64,000 bases of DNA from Lasioglossum baleicum (lineage: Eukaryota; Arthropoda; Insecta; Hymenoptera; Halictidae): contig NW_027469573.1 in NCBI RefSeq assembly GCF_051020765.1, positions 1 to 64,000 of the forward strand, given 5' to 3'. The position numbers were made by a program, and so were the translations under genes. A model generated the notes under the pieces. That model was not told the origin of the DNA. It was given only the letters and a program-made list of their open reading frames with translations, and did no database searches. Below are positions 48,074 to 62,115 of this stretch, in pieces. The stretch's first letter is position 1, and the number at the start of each line of letters is the position of its first letter.

Positions 48074-51000
48074 CGATTCTTCGTTTCAGGAGTGTATTTC
48101 TGTGCGGAATCGCTGTTTCGCGCGCTAGATCAGTGCATTTGCATGCAAGTATGACAAATTGGAATAGAAACTCCGACCGGCAATCACGATCACGATTTAT
48201 TCGAGCTTATGTCAGAATTCGACGATTCTTCGTTTCAGAAGTGTATTTCTGTGCGGAATCGCTGTTTCGCGCGCTAGATCAGTGCATTTGCAGGCAAGTA
48301 TGCCAAATTGGAATAGAAACTCCGACACGGCAAGCACGATCACGATTTATTCGAGCTTATGTCAGATTCGACGATTCTTCGTTTCAGAAGTGTATTTCTG
48401 TGCGGAATCGCTGTTTCGCGCGCTAGATCAGTGCATTTGCAGGCAAGTATGCCAAATTGGAATAGAAACTCCGACACGGCAAGCACGATCACGATTTATT
48501 CGACGTTATGTCAGATTCGACGATTCTTCGTTTCAGAAGTGTATTTCTGTGCGGAATCGCTGTTTCGCGTGCTACATCAGTGCATTTGCATGCAAATATG
48601 CGAAATTGGACAGAAACTCCGACCAGGCAAGCACGATCACAATTTATTCGAGCCTATGTCAGATTCGACAATTATTCGTTTCACAAATGAATTTCTGTGC
48701 GGAATCGCTGTTTCGCGTAGTAGATCAGTGCATTTGCAAGCAAGTATGCCAAATTGGAATAGAAACTCCGACCCGGCAAGCACGATCACGATTTATTCGA
48801 GCTTATGTCAGATTCGACGATTCTTCGTTTCAGAAGTGTATTTCTGTGCGGAATCGCTGTTTCGCGTGCTAGATCAGTGCATTTGCATGCAAATATGCGA
48901 AATTGGACAGAAACTCCGACCAGGCAAGCACGATCACAATTTATTCGAGCCTATGTCAGATTCGACAATTATTCGTTTCACAAATGAATTTCTGTGCGGA
49001 ATCGCTGTTTCGCGTAGTAGATCAGTGCATTTGCAAGCAAGTATGCCAAATTGGAATAGAAACTCCGACCCGGCAAGCACGATCACGATTTATTCGAGCT
49101 TATGTCAGATTCGACGATTCTTCGTTTCAGAAGTGTATTTCTGTGCGGAATCGCTGTTTCGCGTGCTAGATCAGTGCATTTGCATGCAAATATGCGAAAT
49201 TGGACAGAAACTCCGACCAGGCAAGCACGATCACAATTTATTCGAGCCTATGTCAGATTCGACGATTCTTCGTTTCAGAAGTGTATTTCAGTGCGGAATC
49301 GCTATTTCGCGTGCTCGATCAGTGCATTTGCATGCAAATATGCGAAAATGGCACGAAAACTCCGATTCGGCAAGCACGATCACGATTTATTCGAGCTTAT
49401 GTCAGATTCGACAATTATTCGTTTCACAAATGAATTTCTGTGCGGAATCGCTGTTTCGCGTAGTAGATCAGTGCATTTGCAAGCAAGTATGCCAAATTGG
49501 AATAGAAACTCCGACCCGGCAAGCGCGATCACGATTTATTCGAGCTTATGTCAGATTCGACGATTCTTTGTTTCAGAAGTGTATTTCTGTGCGGTATCGC
49601 TGTTTCGCGTGCTAGATCAGTGCATTTGCATGCAAATATGCGAAATTGGACAGAAACTCCGACCAGGCAAGCACGATCACAATTTATTCGAGCCTATGTC
49701 AGATTCGACGATTCTTCGTTTCAGAAGTGTATTTCTGTGCGGAATCGCTGTTTCGGGTGTTAGATCAGTGCATTTGCATGCAAACATTCCAAATTGGCAC
49801 AGAAACTCCGATCCGCACAAACACGATCACGATTTATTCGAGCTTATGTCAGATTCGACGATTCTTCGTTTCAGAAGTGTATTTCTGTGCGGAATCGCTG
49901 TTTCGCGTGCTATATCAGTGCATTTGCATGCAAGTATGCGAAATTGGAATTGAAACTCCGACCCGGCAAGCACGATCACAATTTATTCGAGCCTATGTCA
50001 GATTCGACGATTATTCGTTTCACAAATGAATTTCTGTACGGAATCGCTGTTGAGCGAGCTAGATCAGTGCATTTGTATTCAAATATGCGAAATTGGCACG
50101 GAAACTCCGATTCGGCAAGCACGACCACGATTTATTCGAGATTATGTCAGATTCGACGATTCTTCGTTTGAGAAGTGTATTTCTGTGCGGAATCGCTGTT
50201 TCGCGCGCTAGATCAGTGCATTTGCATGCAAATATGCGAAATTGGCACGAAAACTCCGATTCGGCAAGCACGATCACGATTTATTCGAGCTTATGTCAGA
50301 TTCGACGATTATTTGCTTCACAAATGAATTTCTGTGCGGAATCGCTGTTTCGCGTGCTATATCAATGCATTTGCATGCAAGTATGCGAAATTGGAATAGA
50401 AACTCCGTCCCGGCAAGCACGATCACAATTTATTCGAGCCTATGTCAGTTTCGACGATTCTTCGTTTCAGAAGTGTATTTCTGTGCGGAATCGTTGTTTC
50501 GCGCGCTAGATCAGTGCATTTGCATGCAAATATGCGAAATTGGCACGAAAACTCCGATTCGGCAAGCACGATCACGATTTATTCGAGCTTATGTCAGATT
50601 CGACGATTATTTGTTTCACAAATGAATTTCTGTGCGGAATCGCCGTTTCGCGTGCTAGATCAGTGCATTTGCATGCAAACATGCCAAATTGGCACAGAAC
50701 CTCCGACCCGGCAAGCACGATCACAATTTATTCGAGCCAATGTCAGATTCGACGATTCTTCGTTTCAGAAGTGTATTTCTGTGCGGAATCGCTGTTTCGC
50801 GTGCTAGATCAGTGCATTTGTATGCAGATATGCGAAATTGGCACGGAAACTCCGATTTGGCAAGCACGATCACGATTTATTCGAGCTTATGTCAGATTCG
50901 ACGATTATTCGTTTCACAAATGAATTTCTGTACGGAATCACTGTTTAGCGTGCTCGATCAGTGCATTTGTATTCAAATATGCGAAATTGGCACGGAAACT

Positions 51001-54000
51001 CCGATTTGGCAAGCACGATCATGGTTTATTCGAGCTTATGTCAGATTCGACGATTATTCGTTTCACAAATGAATTTCTGTACGGAATCGCTGTTTAGCGT
51101 GCTAGATCAGTGCATTTGTATGCAAATGTGCGAAATTGGTACGGAAACTCCGATTCGGCAAGCACGACCACGATTTATTCGAGCTTATGTCAGATTCGAC
51201 GATTATTTGTTTCACAAATGAATTTCTGTGCGGAATCGCCGTTTCGCGGGCTAGATCAGTGCATTTGCATGCAAACATGCCAAATTGGCACAGAAACTCC
51301 GACCCGTCAAGCACGATCACAATTTATTCGAGCCTATGTCAGATTCGACGATTCTTCGTTTCAGAAGTGTATTTCTGTGCGGAATCGCTGTTTCGCGTGC
51401 TAGATCAGTGCATTTGTATGCAGATATGCGAAATTGGCACGGAAACTCCGATTTGGCAAGCACGATCACGATTTATTCGAGCTTATGTCAGATTCGACGA
51501 TTCTTCGTTTCAGAAGTGTATTTCTGTGCGGAATCGCTGTTTCGCGTGCTATATCAGTGCATTTGCATGCAAGTATGCGAAATTGGAATTGAAACTCCGA
51601 CCCGGCAAGCACGATCACGATTTATTCGACGTTATGTCAGATTCGACGATTCTTCGTTTCAGAAGTGTATTTCTGTGCGGAATCGCTGTTTCGCGTGCTA
51701 GATCAGTGCATTTGCATGCAAACATGCCAAATTGGCACAGAAACTCCGACCCGTCAAGCACGATCACAATTTATTCGAGCCTATGTCAGATTCGACGATT
51801 CTTCGTTTCAGAAGTGTATTTCTGTGCGGAATCGCTGTTTCGCGTGCTAGATCAGTGCATTTGTATGCAGATATGCGAAATTGGCACGGAAACTCCGATT
51901 TGGCAAGCACGATCACGATTTATTCGAGCTTATGTCAGATTCGACGATTCTTTGTTTCAGAAGTGTATTTCTGTGCGTAATCGCTGTTTCGCGCGCTAGA
52001 TCAGTGCATTTGCATGCAAGTATGACAAATTGGAATAGAAACTCCGACCGGCAATCACGATCACGATTTATTCGAGCTTATGTCAGATTCGACGATTCTT
52101 CGTTTCAGAAGTGTATTTCTGTGCGGAATCGCTGTTTCGCGTGCTATATCAGTGCATTTGCATGCAAGTATGCGAAATTGGAATTGAAACTCCGACCCGG
52201 CAAGCACGATCACGATTTATTCGACGTTATGTCAGATTCGACGATTCTTCGTTTCAGAAGTGTATTTCTGTGCGGAATCGCTGTTTCGCGTGCTAGATCA
52301 GTGCATTTGTATGCAGATATGCGAAATTGGCACGGAAACTCCGATTTGGCAAGCACGATCACGATTTATTCGAGCTTATGTCAGATTCGACGATTCTTCG
52401 TTTCAGAAGTGTATTTCTGTGCGGAATCGCTGTTTCGCGTGCTATATCAGTGCATTTGCATGCAAGTATGCGAAATTGGAATTGAAACTCCGACCCGGCA
52501 AGCACGATCACGATTTATTCGACGTTATGTCAGATTCGACGATTCTTCGTTTCAGAAGTGTATTTCTGTGCGGAATCGCTGTTTCGCGTGCTAGATCAGT
52601 GCATTTGCATGCAAATATGCGAAATTGGACAGAAACTCCGACCAGGCAAGCACGATCACAATTTATTCGAGCCTATGTCAGATTCGACGATTCTTCGTTT
52701 CAGAAGTGTATTTCAGTGCGGAATCGCTGTTTCGCGTGCTCGATCAGTGCATTTGCATGCAAATATGCGAAAATGGCACGAAAACTCCGATTCGGCAAGC
52801 ACGATCACGATTTATTCGAGCTTATGTCAGATTCGACAATTATTCGTTTCACAAATGAATTTCTGTGCGGAATCGCTGTTTCGCGTAGTAGATCAGTGCA
52901 TTTGCAAGCAAGTATGCCAAATTGGAATAGAAACTCCGACCCGGCAAGCGCGATCACGATTTATTCGAGCTTATGTCAGATTCGACGATTCTTTGTTTCA
53001 GAAGTGTATTTCTGTGCGGTATCGCTGTTTCGCGTGCTAGATCAGTGCATTTGCATGCAAATATGCGAAATTGGACAGAAACTCCGACCAGGCAAGCACG
53101 ATCACAATTTATTCGAGCCTATGTCAGATTCGACGATTCTTCGTTTCAGAAGTGTATTTCTGTGCGGAATCGCTGTTTCGGGTGTTAGATCAGTGCATTT
53201 GCATGCAAACATTCCAAATTGGCACAGAAACTCCGATCCGCACAAACACGATCACGATTTATTCGAGCTTATGTCAGATTCGACGATTCTTCGTTTCAGA
53301 AGTGTATTTCTGTGCGGAATCGCTGTTTCGCGTGCTATATCAGTGCATTTGCAAGCAAGTATGCCAAATTGGAATAGAAACTCCGACCAGGCAAGCACGA
53401 TCACAATTTATTCGAGCCTATGTCAGATTCGACGATTCTTCGTTTCAGAAGTGTATTTCTGTGCGGAATCGCTGTTTCGCGTGTTATATCAGTGCATTTG
53501 CATGCAAACATTCCAAATTGGCACAGAAACTCCGATCCGCACAAACACGATCACGATTTATTCGAGCTTATGTCAGATTCGACGATTCTTCGTTTCAGGA
53601 GTGTATTTCTGTGCGGAATCGCTGTTTCGCGCGCTAGATCAGTGCATTTGCATGCAAGTATGACAAATTGGAATAGAAACTCCGACCGGCAATCACGATC
53701 ACGATTTATTCGAGCTTATGTCAGATTCGACGATTCTTCGTTTCAGAAGTGTATTTCTGTGCGGAATCGCTGTTTCGCGCGCTAGATCAGTGCATTTGCA
53801 GGCAAGTATGCCAAATTGGAATAGAAACTCCGACACGGCAAGCACGATCACGATTTATTCGAGCTTATGTCAGATTCGACGATTCTTCGTTTCAGAAGTG
53901 TATTTCTGTGCGGAATCGCTGTTTCGCGCGCTAGATCAGTGCATTTGCAGGCAAGTATGCCAAATTGGAATAGAAACTCCGACACGGCAAGCACGATCAC

Positions 54001-54495
54001 GATTTATTCGACGTTATGTCAGATTCGACGATTCTTCGTTTCAGAAGTGTATTTCTGTGCGGAATCGCTGTTTCGCGTGCTACATCAGTGCATTTGCATG
54101 CAAATATGCGAAATTGGACAGAAACTCCGACCAGGCAAGCACGATCACAATTTATTCGAGCCTATGTCAGATTCGACAATTATTCGTTTCACAAATGAAT
54201 TTCTGTGCGGAATCGCTGTTTCGCGTAGTAGATCAGTGCATTTGCAAGCAAGTATGCCAAATTGGAATAGAAACTCCGACCCGGCAAGCACGATCACGAT
54301 TTATTCGAGCTTATGTCAGATTCGACGATTCTTCGTTTCAGAAGTGTATTTCTGTGCGGAATCGCTGTTTCGCGTGCTAGATCAGTGCATTTGCATGCAA
54401 ATATGCGAAATTGGACAGAAACTCCGACCAGGCAAGCACGATCACAATTTATTCGAGCCTATGTCAGATTCGACAATTATTCGTTTCACAAATGA

Positions 54496-57400
54496 ATTTC
54501 TGTGCGGAATCGCTGTTTCGCGTGCTATATCAGTGCATTTGCATGCAAGTATGCGAAATTGGAATTGAAACTCCGACCCGGCAAGCACGATCACGATTTA
54601 TTCGACGTTATGTCAGATTCGACGATTCTTCGTTTCAGAAGTGTATTTCTGTGCGGAATCGCTGTTTCGCGTGCTAGATCAGTGCATTTGCATGCAAATA
54701 TGCGAAATTGGACAGAAACTCCGACCAGGCAAGCACGATCACAATTTATTCGAGCCTATGTCAGATTCGACGATTCTTCGTTTCAGAAGTGTATTTCAGT
54801 GCGGAATCGCTGTTTCGCGTGCTCGATCAGTGCATTTGCATGCAAATATGCGAAAATGGCACGAAAACTCCGATTCGGCAAGCACGATCACGATTTATTC
54901 GAGCTTATGTCAGATTCGACAATTATTCGTTTCACAAATGAATTTCTGTGCGGAATCGCTGTTTCGCGTAGTAGATCAGTGCATTTGCAAGCAAGTATGC
55001 CAAATTGGAATAGAAACTCCGACCCGGCAAGCGCGATCACGATTTATTCGAGCTTATGTCAGATTCGACGATTCTTTGTTTCAGAAGTGTATTTCTGTGC
55101 GGTATCGCTGTTTCGCGTGCTAGATCAGTGCATTTGCATGCAAATATGCGAAATTGGACAGAAACTCCGACCAGGCAAGCACGATCACAATTTATTCGAG
55201 CCTATGTCAGATTCGACGATTCTTCGTTTCAGAAGTGTATTTCTGTGCGGAATCGCTGTTTCGGGTGTTAGATCAGTGCATTTGCATGCAAACATTCCAA
55301 ATTGGCACAGAAACTCCGATCCGCACAAACACGATCACGATTTATTCGAGCTTATGTCAGATTCGACGATTCTTCGTTTCAGAAGTGTATTTCTGTGCGG
55401 AATCGCTGTTTCGCGTGCTATATCAGTGCATTTGCATGCAAGTATGCGAAATTGGAATTGAAACTCCGACCCGGCAAGCACGATCACAATTTATTCGAGC
55501 CTATGTCAGATTCGACGATTATTCGTTTCACAAATGAATTTCTGTACGGAATCGCTGTTGAGCGAGCTAGATCAGTGCATTTGTATTCAAATATGCGAAA
55601 TTGGCACGGAAACTCCGATTCGGCAAGCACGACCACGATTTATTCGAGATTATGTCAGATTCGACGATTCTTCGTTTGAGAAGTGTATTTCTGTGCGGAA
55701 TCGCTGTTTCGCGCGCTAGATCAGTGCATTTGCATGCAAATATGCGAAATTGGCACGAAAACTCCGATTCGGCAAGCACGATCACGATTTATTCGAGCTT
55801 ATGTCAGATTCGACGATTATTTGCTTCACAAATGAATTTCTGTGCGGAATCGCTGTTTCGCGTGCTATATCAATGCATTTGCATGCAAGTATGCGAAATT
55901 GGAATAGAAACTCCGTCCCGGCAAGCACGATCACAATTTATTCGAGCCTATGTCAGTTTCGACGATTCTTCGTTTCAGAAGTGTATTTCTGTGCGGAATC
56001 GCTGTTTCGCGCGCTAGATCAGTGCATTTGCATGCAAATATGCGAAATTGGCACGAAAACTCCGATTCGGCAAGCACGATCACGATTTATTCGAGCTTAT
56101 GTCAGATTCGACGATTATTTGTTTCACAAATGAATTTCTGTGCGGAATCGCCGTTTCGCGTGCTAGATCAGTGCATTTGCATGCAAACATGCCAAATTGG
56201 CACAGAACCTCCGACCCGGCAAGCACGATCACAATTTATTCGAGCCAATGTCAGATTCGACGATTCTTCGTTTCAGAAGTGTATTTCTGTGCGGAATCGC
56301 TGTTTCGCGTGCTAGATCAGTGCATTTGTATGCAGATATGCGAAATTGGCACGGAAACTCCGATTTGGCAAGCACGATCACGATTTATTCGAGCTTATGT
56401 CAGATTCGACGATTCTTCGTTTCAGAAGTGTATTTCTGTGCGTAATCGCTGTTTCGCGCGCTAGATCAGTGCATTTGCATGCAAGTATGACAAATTGGAA
56501 TAGAAACTCCGACCGGCAATCACGATCACGATTTATTCGAGCTTATGTCAGATTCGACGATTCTTCGTTTCAGAAGTGTATTTCTGTGCGGAATCGCTGT
56601 TTCGCGCGCTAGATCAGTGCATTTGCAGGCAAGTATGCCAAATTGGAATAGAAACTCCGACACGGCAAGCACGATCACAATTTATTCGAGCCTATGTCAG
56701 ATTCGACGATTATTCGTTTCACAAATGAATTTCTGTACGGAATCACTGTTTAGCGTGCTCGATCAGTGCATTTGTATTCAAATATGCGAAATTGGCACGG
56801 AAACTCCGATTTGGCAAGCACGATCATGGTTTATTCGAGCTTATGTCAGATTCGACGATTATTCGTTTCACAAATGAATTTCTGTACGGAATCGCTGTTT
56901 AGCGTGCTAGATCAGTGCATTTGTATGCAAATGTGCGAAATTGGTACGGAAACTCCGATTCGGCAAGCACGACCACGATTTATTCGAGCTTATGTCAGAT
57001 TCGACGATTATTTGTTTCACAAATGAATTTCTGTGCGGAATCGCCGTTTCGCGGGCTAGATCAGTGCATTTGCATGCAAACATGCCAAATTGGCACAGAA
57101 ACTCCGACCCGTCAAGCACGATCACAATTTATTCGAGCCTATGTCAGATTCGACGATTCTTCGTTTCAGAAGTGTATTTCTGTGCGGAATCGCTGTTTCG
57201 CGTGCTAGATCAGTGCATTTGTATGCAGATATGCGAAATTGGCACGGAAACTCCGATTTGGCAAGCACGATCACGATTTATTCGAGCTTATGTCAGATTC
57301 GACGATTCTTCGTTTCAGAAGTGTATTTCTGTGCGGAATCGCTGTTTCGCGTGCTATATCAGTGCATTTGCATGCAAGTATGCGAAATTGGAATTGAAAC

Positions 57401-60400
57401 TCCGACCCGGCAAGCACGATCACGATTTATTCGACGTTATGTCAGATTCGACGATTCTTCGTTTCAGAAGTGTATTTCTGTGCGGAATCGCTGTTTCGCG
57501 TGCTAGATCAGTGCATTTGCATGCAAACATGCCAAATTGGCACAGAAACTCCGACCCGTCAAGCACGATCACAATTTATTCGAGCCTATGTCAGATTCGA
57601 CGATTCTTCGTTTCAGAAGTGTATTTCTGTGCGGAATCGCTGTTTCGCGTGCTAGATCAGTGCATTTGTATGCAGATATGCGAAATTGGCACGGAAACTC
57701 CGATTTGGCAAGCACGATCACGATTTATTCGAGCTTATGTCAGATTCGACGATTCTTTGTTTCAGAAGTGTATTTCTGTGCGTAATCGCTGTTTCGCGCG
57801 CTAGATCAGTGCATTTGCATGCAAGTATGACAAATTGGAATAGAAACTCCGACCGGCAATCACGATCACGATTTATTCGAGCTTATGTCAGATTCGACGA
57901 TTCTTCGTTTCAGAAGTGTATTTCTGTGCGGAATCGCTGTTTCGCGTGCTATATCAGTGCATTTGCATGCAAGTATGCGAAATTGGAATTGAAACTCCGA
58001 CCCGGCAAGCACGATCACGATTTATTCGACGTTATGTCAGATTCGACGATTCTTCGTTTCAGAAGTGTATTTCTGTGCGGAATCGCTGTTTCGCGTGCTA
58101 GATCAGTGCATTTGTATGCAGATATGCGAAATTGGCACGGAAACTCCGATTTGGCAAGCACGATCACGATTTATTCGAGCTTATGTCAGATTCGACGATT
58201 CTTCGTTTCAGAAGTGTATTTCTGTGCGGAATCGCTGTTTCGCGTGCTATATCAGTGCATTTGCATGCAAGTATGCGAAATTGGAATTGAAACTCCGACC
58301 CGGCAAGCACGATCACGATTTATTCGACGTTATGTCAGATTCGACGATTCTTCGTTTCAGAAGTGTATTTCTGTGCGGAATCGCTGTTTCGCGTGCTAGA
58401 TCAGTGCATTTGCATGCAAATATGCGAAATTGGACAGAAACTCCGACCAGGCAAGCACGATCACAATTTATTCGAGCCTATGTCAGATTCGACGATTCTT
58501 CGTTTCAGAAGTGTATTTCAGTGCGGAATCGCTGTTTCGCGTGCTCGATCAGTGCATTTGCATGCAAATATGCGAAAATGGCACGAAAACTCCGATTCGG
58601 CAAGCACGATCACGATTTATTCGAGCTTATGTCAGATTCGACAATTATTCGTTTCACAAATGAATTTCTGTGCGGAATCGCTGTTTCGCGTAGTAGATCA
58701 GTGCATTTGCAAGCAAGTATGCCAAATTGGAATAGAAACTCCGACCCGGCAAGCGCGATCACGATTTATTCGAGCTTATGTCAGATTCGACGATTCTTTG
58801 TTTCAGAAGTGTATTTCTGTGCGGTATCGCTGTTTCGCGTGCTAGATCAGTGCATTTGCATGCAAATATGCGAAATTGGACAGAAACTCCGACCAGGCAA
58901 GCACGATCACAATTTATTCGAGCCTATGTCAGATTCGACGATTCTTCGTTTCAGAAGTGTATTTCTGTGCGGAATCGCTGTTTCGGGTGTTAGATCAGTG
59001 CATTTGCATGCAAACATTCCAAATTGGCACAGAAACTCCGATCCGCACAAACACGATCACGATTTATTCGAGCTTATGTCAGATTCGACGATTCTTCGTT
59101 TCAGAAGTGTATTTCTGTGCGGAATCGCTGTTTCGCGTGCTATATCAGTGCATTTGCATGCAAGTATGCGAAATTGGAATTGAAACTCCGACCCGGCAAG
59201 CACGATCACAATTTATTCGAGCCTATGTCAGATTCGACGATTATTCGTTTCACAAATGAATTTCTGTACGGAATCGCTGTTGAGCGAGCTAGATCAGTGC
59301 ATTTGTATTCAAATATGCGAAATTGGCACGGAAACTCCGATTCGGCAAGCACGACCACGATTTATTCGAGATTATGTCAGATTCGACGATTCTTCGTTTG
59401 AGAAGTGTATTTCTGTGCGGAATCGCTGTTTCGCGCGCTAGATCAGTGCATTTGCATGCAAATATGCGAAATTGGCACGAAAACTCCGATTCGGCAAGCA
59501 CGATCACGATTTATTCGAGCTTATGTCAGATTCGACGATTATTTGCTTCACAAATGAATTTCTGTGCGGAATCGCTGTTTCGCGTGCTATATCAATGCAT
59601 TTGCATGCAAGTATGCGAAATTGGAATAGAAACTCCGTCCCGGCAAGCACGATCACAATTTATTCGAGCCTATGTCAGTTTCGACGATTCTTCGTTTCAG
59701 AAGTGTATTTCTGTGCGGAATCGCTGTTTCGCGCGCTAGATCAGTGCATTTGCATGCAAATATGCGAAATTGGCACGAAAACTCCGATTCGGCAAGCACG
59801 ATCACGATTTATTCGAGCTTATGTCAGATTCGACGATTATTTGTTTCACAAATGAATTTCTGTGCGGAATCGCCGTTTCGCGTGCTAGATCAGTGCATTT
59901 GCATGCAAACATGCCAAATTGGCACAGAAACTCCGACCCGGCAAGCACGATCACAATTCATTCGAGCCAATGTCAGATTCGACGATTCTTCGTTTCAGAA
60001 GTGTATTTCTGTGCGGAATCGCTGTTTCGCGTGCTAGATCAGTGCATTTGTATGCAGATATGCGAAATTGGCACGGAAACTCCGATTTGGCAAGCACGAT
60101 CACGATTTATTCGAGCTTATGTCAGATTCGACGATTCTTCGTTTCAGAAGTGTATTTCTGTGCGTAATCGCTGTTTCGCGCGCTAGATCAGTGCATTTGC
60201 ATGCAAGTATGACAAATTGGAATAGAAACTCCGACCGGCAATCACGATCACGATTTATTCGAGCTTATGTCAGATTCGACGATTCTTCGTTTCAGAAGTG
60301 TATTTCTGTGCGGAATCGCTGTTTCGCGCGCTAGATCAGTGCATTTGCAGGCAAGTATGCCAAATTGGAATAGAAACTCCGACACGGCAAGCACGATCAC

Positions 60401-62115
60401 AATTTATTCGAGCCTATGTCAGATTCGACGATTATTCGTTTCACAAATGAATTTCTGTACGGAATCACTGTTTAGCGTGCTCGATCAGTGCATTTGTATT
60501 CAAATATGCGAAATTGGCACGGAAACTCCGATTTGGCAAGCACGATCATGGTTTATTCGAGCTTATGTCAGATTCGACGATTATTCGTTTCACAAATGAA
60601 TTTCTGTACGGAATCGCTGTTTAGCGTGCTAGATCAGTGCATTTGTATGCAAATGTGCGAAATTGGTACGGAAACTCCGATTCGGCAAGCACGACCACGA
60701 TTTATTCGAGCTTATGTCAGATTCGACGATTATTTGTTTCACAAATGAATTTCTGTGCGGAATCGCCGTTTCGCGGGCTAGATCAGTGCATTTGCATGCA
60801 AACATGCCAAATTGGCACAGAAACTCCGACCCGTCAAGCACGATCACAATTTATTCGAGCCTATGTCAGATTCGACGATTCTTCGTTTCAGAAGTGTATT
60901 TCTGTGCGGAATCGCTGTTTCGCGTGCTAGATCAGTGCATTTGTATGCAGATATGCGAAATTGGCACGGAAACTCCGATTTGGCAAGCACGATCACGATT
61001 TATTCGAGCTTATGTCAGATTCGACGATTCTTCGTTTCAGAAGTGTATTTCTGTGCGGAATCGCTGTTTCGCGTGCTATATCAGTGCATTTGCATGCAAG
61101 TATGCGAAATTGGAATTGAAACTCCGACCCGGCAAGCACGATCACGATTTATTCGACGTTATGTCAGATTCGACGATTCTTCGTTTCAGAAGTGTATTTC
61201 TGTGCGGAATCGCTGTTTCGCGTGCTAGATCAGTGCATTTGCATGCAAACATGCCAAATTGGCACAGAAACTCCGACCCGTCAAGCACGATCACAATTTA
61301 TTCGAGCCTATGTCAGATTCGACGATTCTTCGTTTCAGAAGTGTATTTCTGTGCGGAATCGCTGTTTCGCGTGCTAGATCAGTGCATTTGTATGCAGATA
61401 TGCGAAATTGGCACGGAAACTCCGATTTGGCAAGCACGATCACGATTTATTCGAGCTTATGTCAGATTCGACGATTCTTTGTTTCAGAAGTGTATTTCTG
61501 TGCGTAATCGCTGTTTCGCGCGCTAGATCAGTGCATTTGCATGCAAGTATGACAAATTGGAATAGAAACTCCGACCGGCAATCACGATCACGATTTATTC
61601 GAGCTTATGTCAGATTCGACGATTCTTCGTTTCAGAAGTGTATTTCTGTGCGGAATCGCTGTTTCGCGTGCTATATCAGTGCATTTGCATGCAAGTATGC
61701 GAAATTGGAATTGAAACTCCGACCCGGCAAGCACGATCACGATTTATTCGACGTTATGTCAGATTCGACGATTCTTCGTTTCAGAAGTGTATTTCTGTGC
61801 GGAATCGCTGTTTCGCGTGCTAGATCAGTGCATTTGTATGCAGATATGCGAAATTGGCACGGAAACTCCGATTTGGCAAGCACGATCACGATTTATTCGA
61901 GCTTATGTCAGATTCGACGATTCTTCGTTTCAGAAGTGTATTTCTGTGCGGAATCGCTGTTTCGCGTGCTATATCAGTGCATTTGCATGCAAGTATGCGA
62001 AATTGGAATTGAAACTCCGACCCGGCAAGCACGATCACGATTTATTCGACGTTATGTCAGATTCGACGATTCTTCGTTTCAGAAGTGTATTTCTGTGCGG
62101 AATCGCTGTTTCGCG
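54496..62115. repeat. 3,722-bp (25-monomer) tandem duplication
   Basis: Copy 1 is 54496-58217, copy 2 is 58218-61939, and the repeat runs on to 62115 before switching to the cassette at 62116. The left edge is a recombinant monomer: CACAAATGAATTTC changes to a standard CTGTGCGG monomer at 54496. Copies differ only by scattered bases, such as CAGAACCTCCG at about 56206 against CAGAAACTCCG at about 59928, and AATTTATTCG against AATTCATTCG near 59957. It behaves as a very young higher-order repeat unit in the making. Confidence 0.85.

Larger units (their letters stand above)
34047..60790. repeat. Recurrent divergent-monomer module
   Basis: A module of about 350 bp, made of two to three unusual monomers, recurs at about 34060-34430, 37340-37700, 43150-43500, 44040-44390, 50890-51240, 56690-57050 and 60410-60770. 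Its markers are CTGTACGGAATCACTGTTTAGCG, ATCATGGTTTATTCG, TATGCAAATGTGCG and GGTACGGAAAC. The first copy has private changes (ACAAATAAATTTC near 34105, TTGAATTCAAAT near 34157); the other copies are nearly uniform. A second divergent monomer with GTTGAGCGAGC occurs at about 32940, 50050, 55558 and 59280. Confidence 0.8.
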
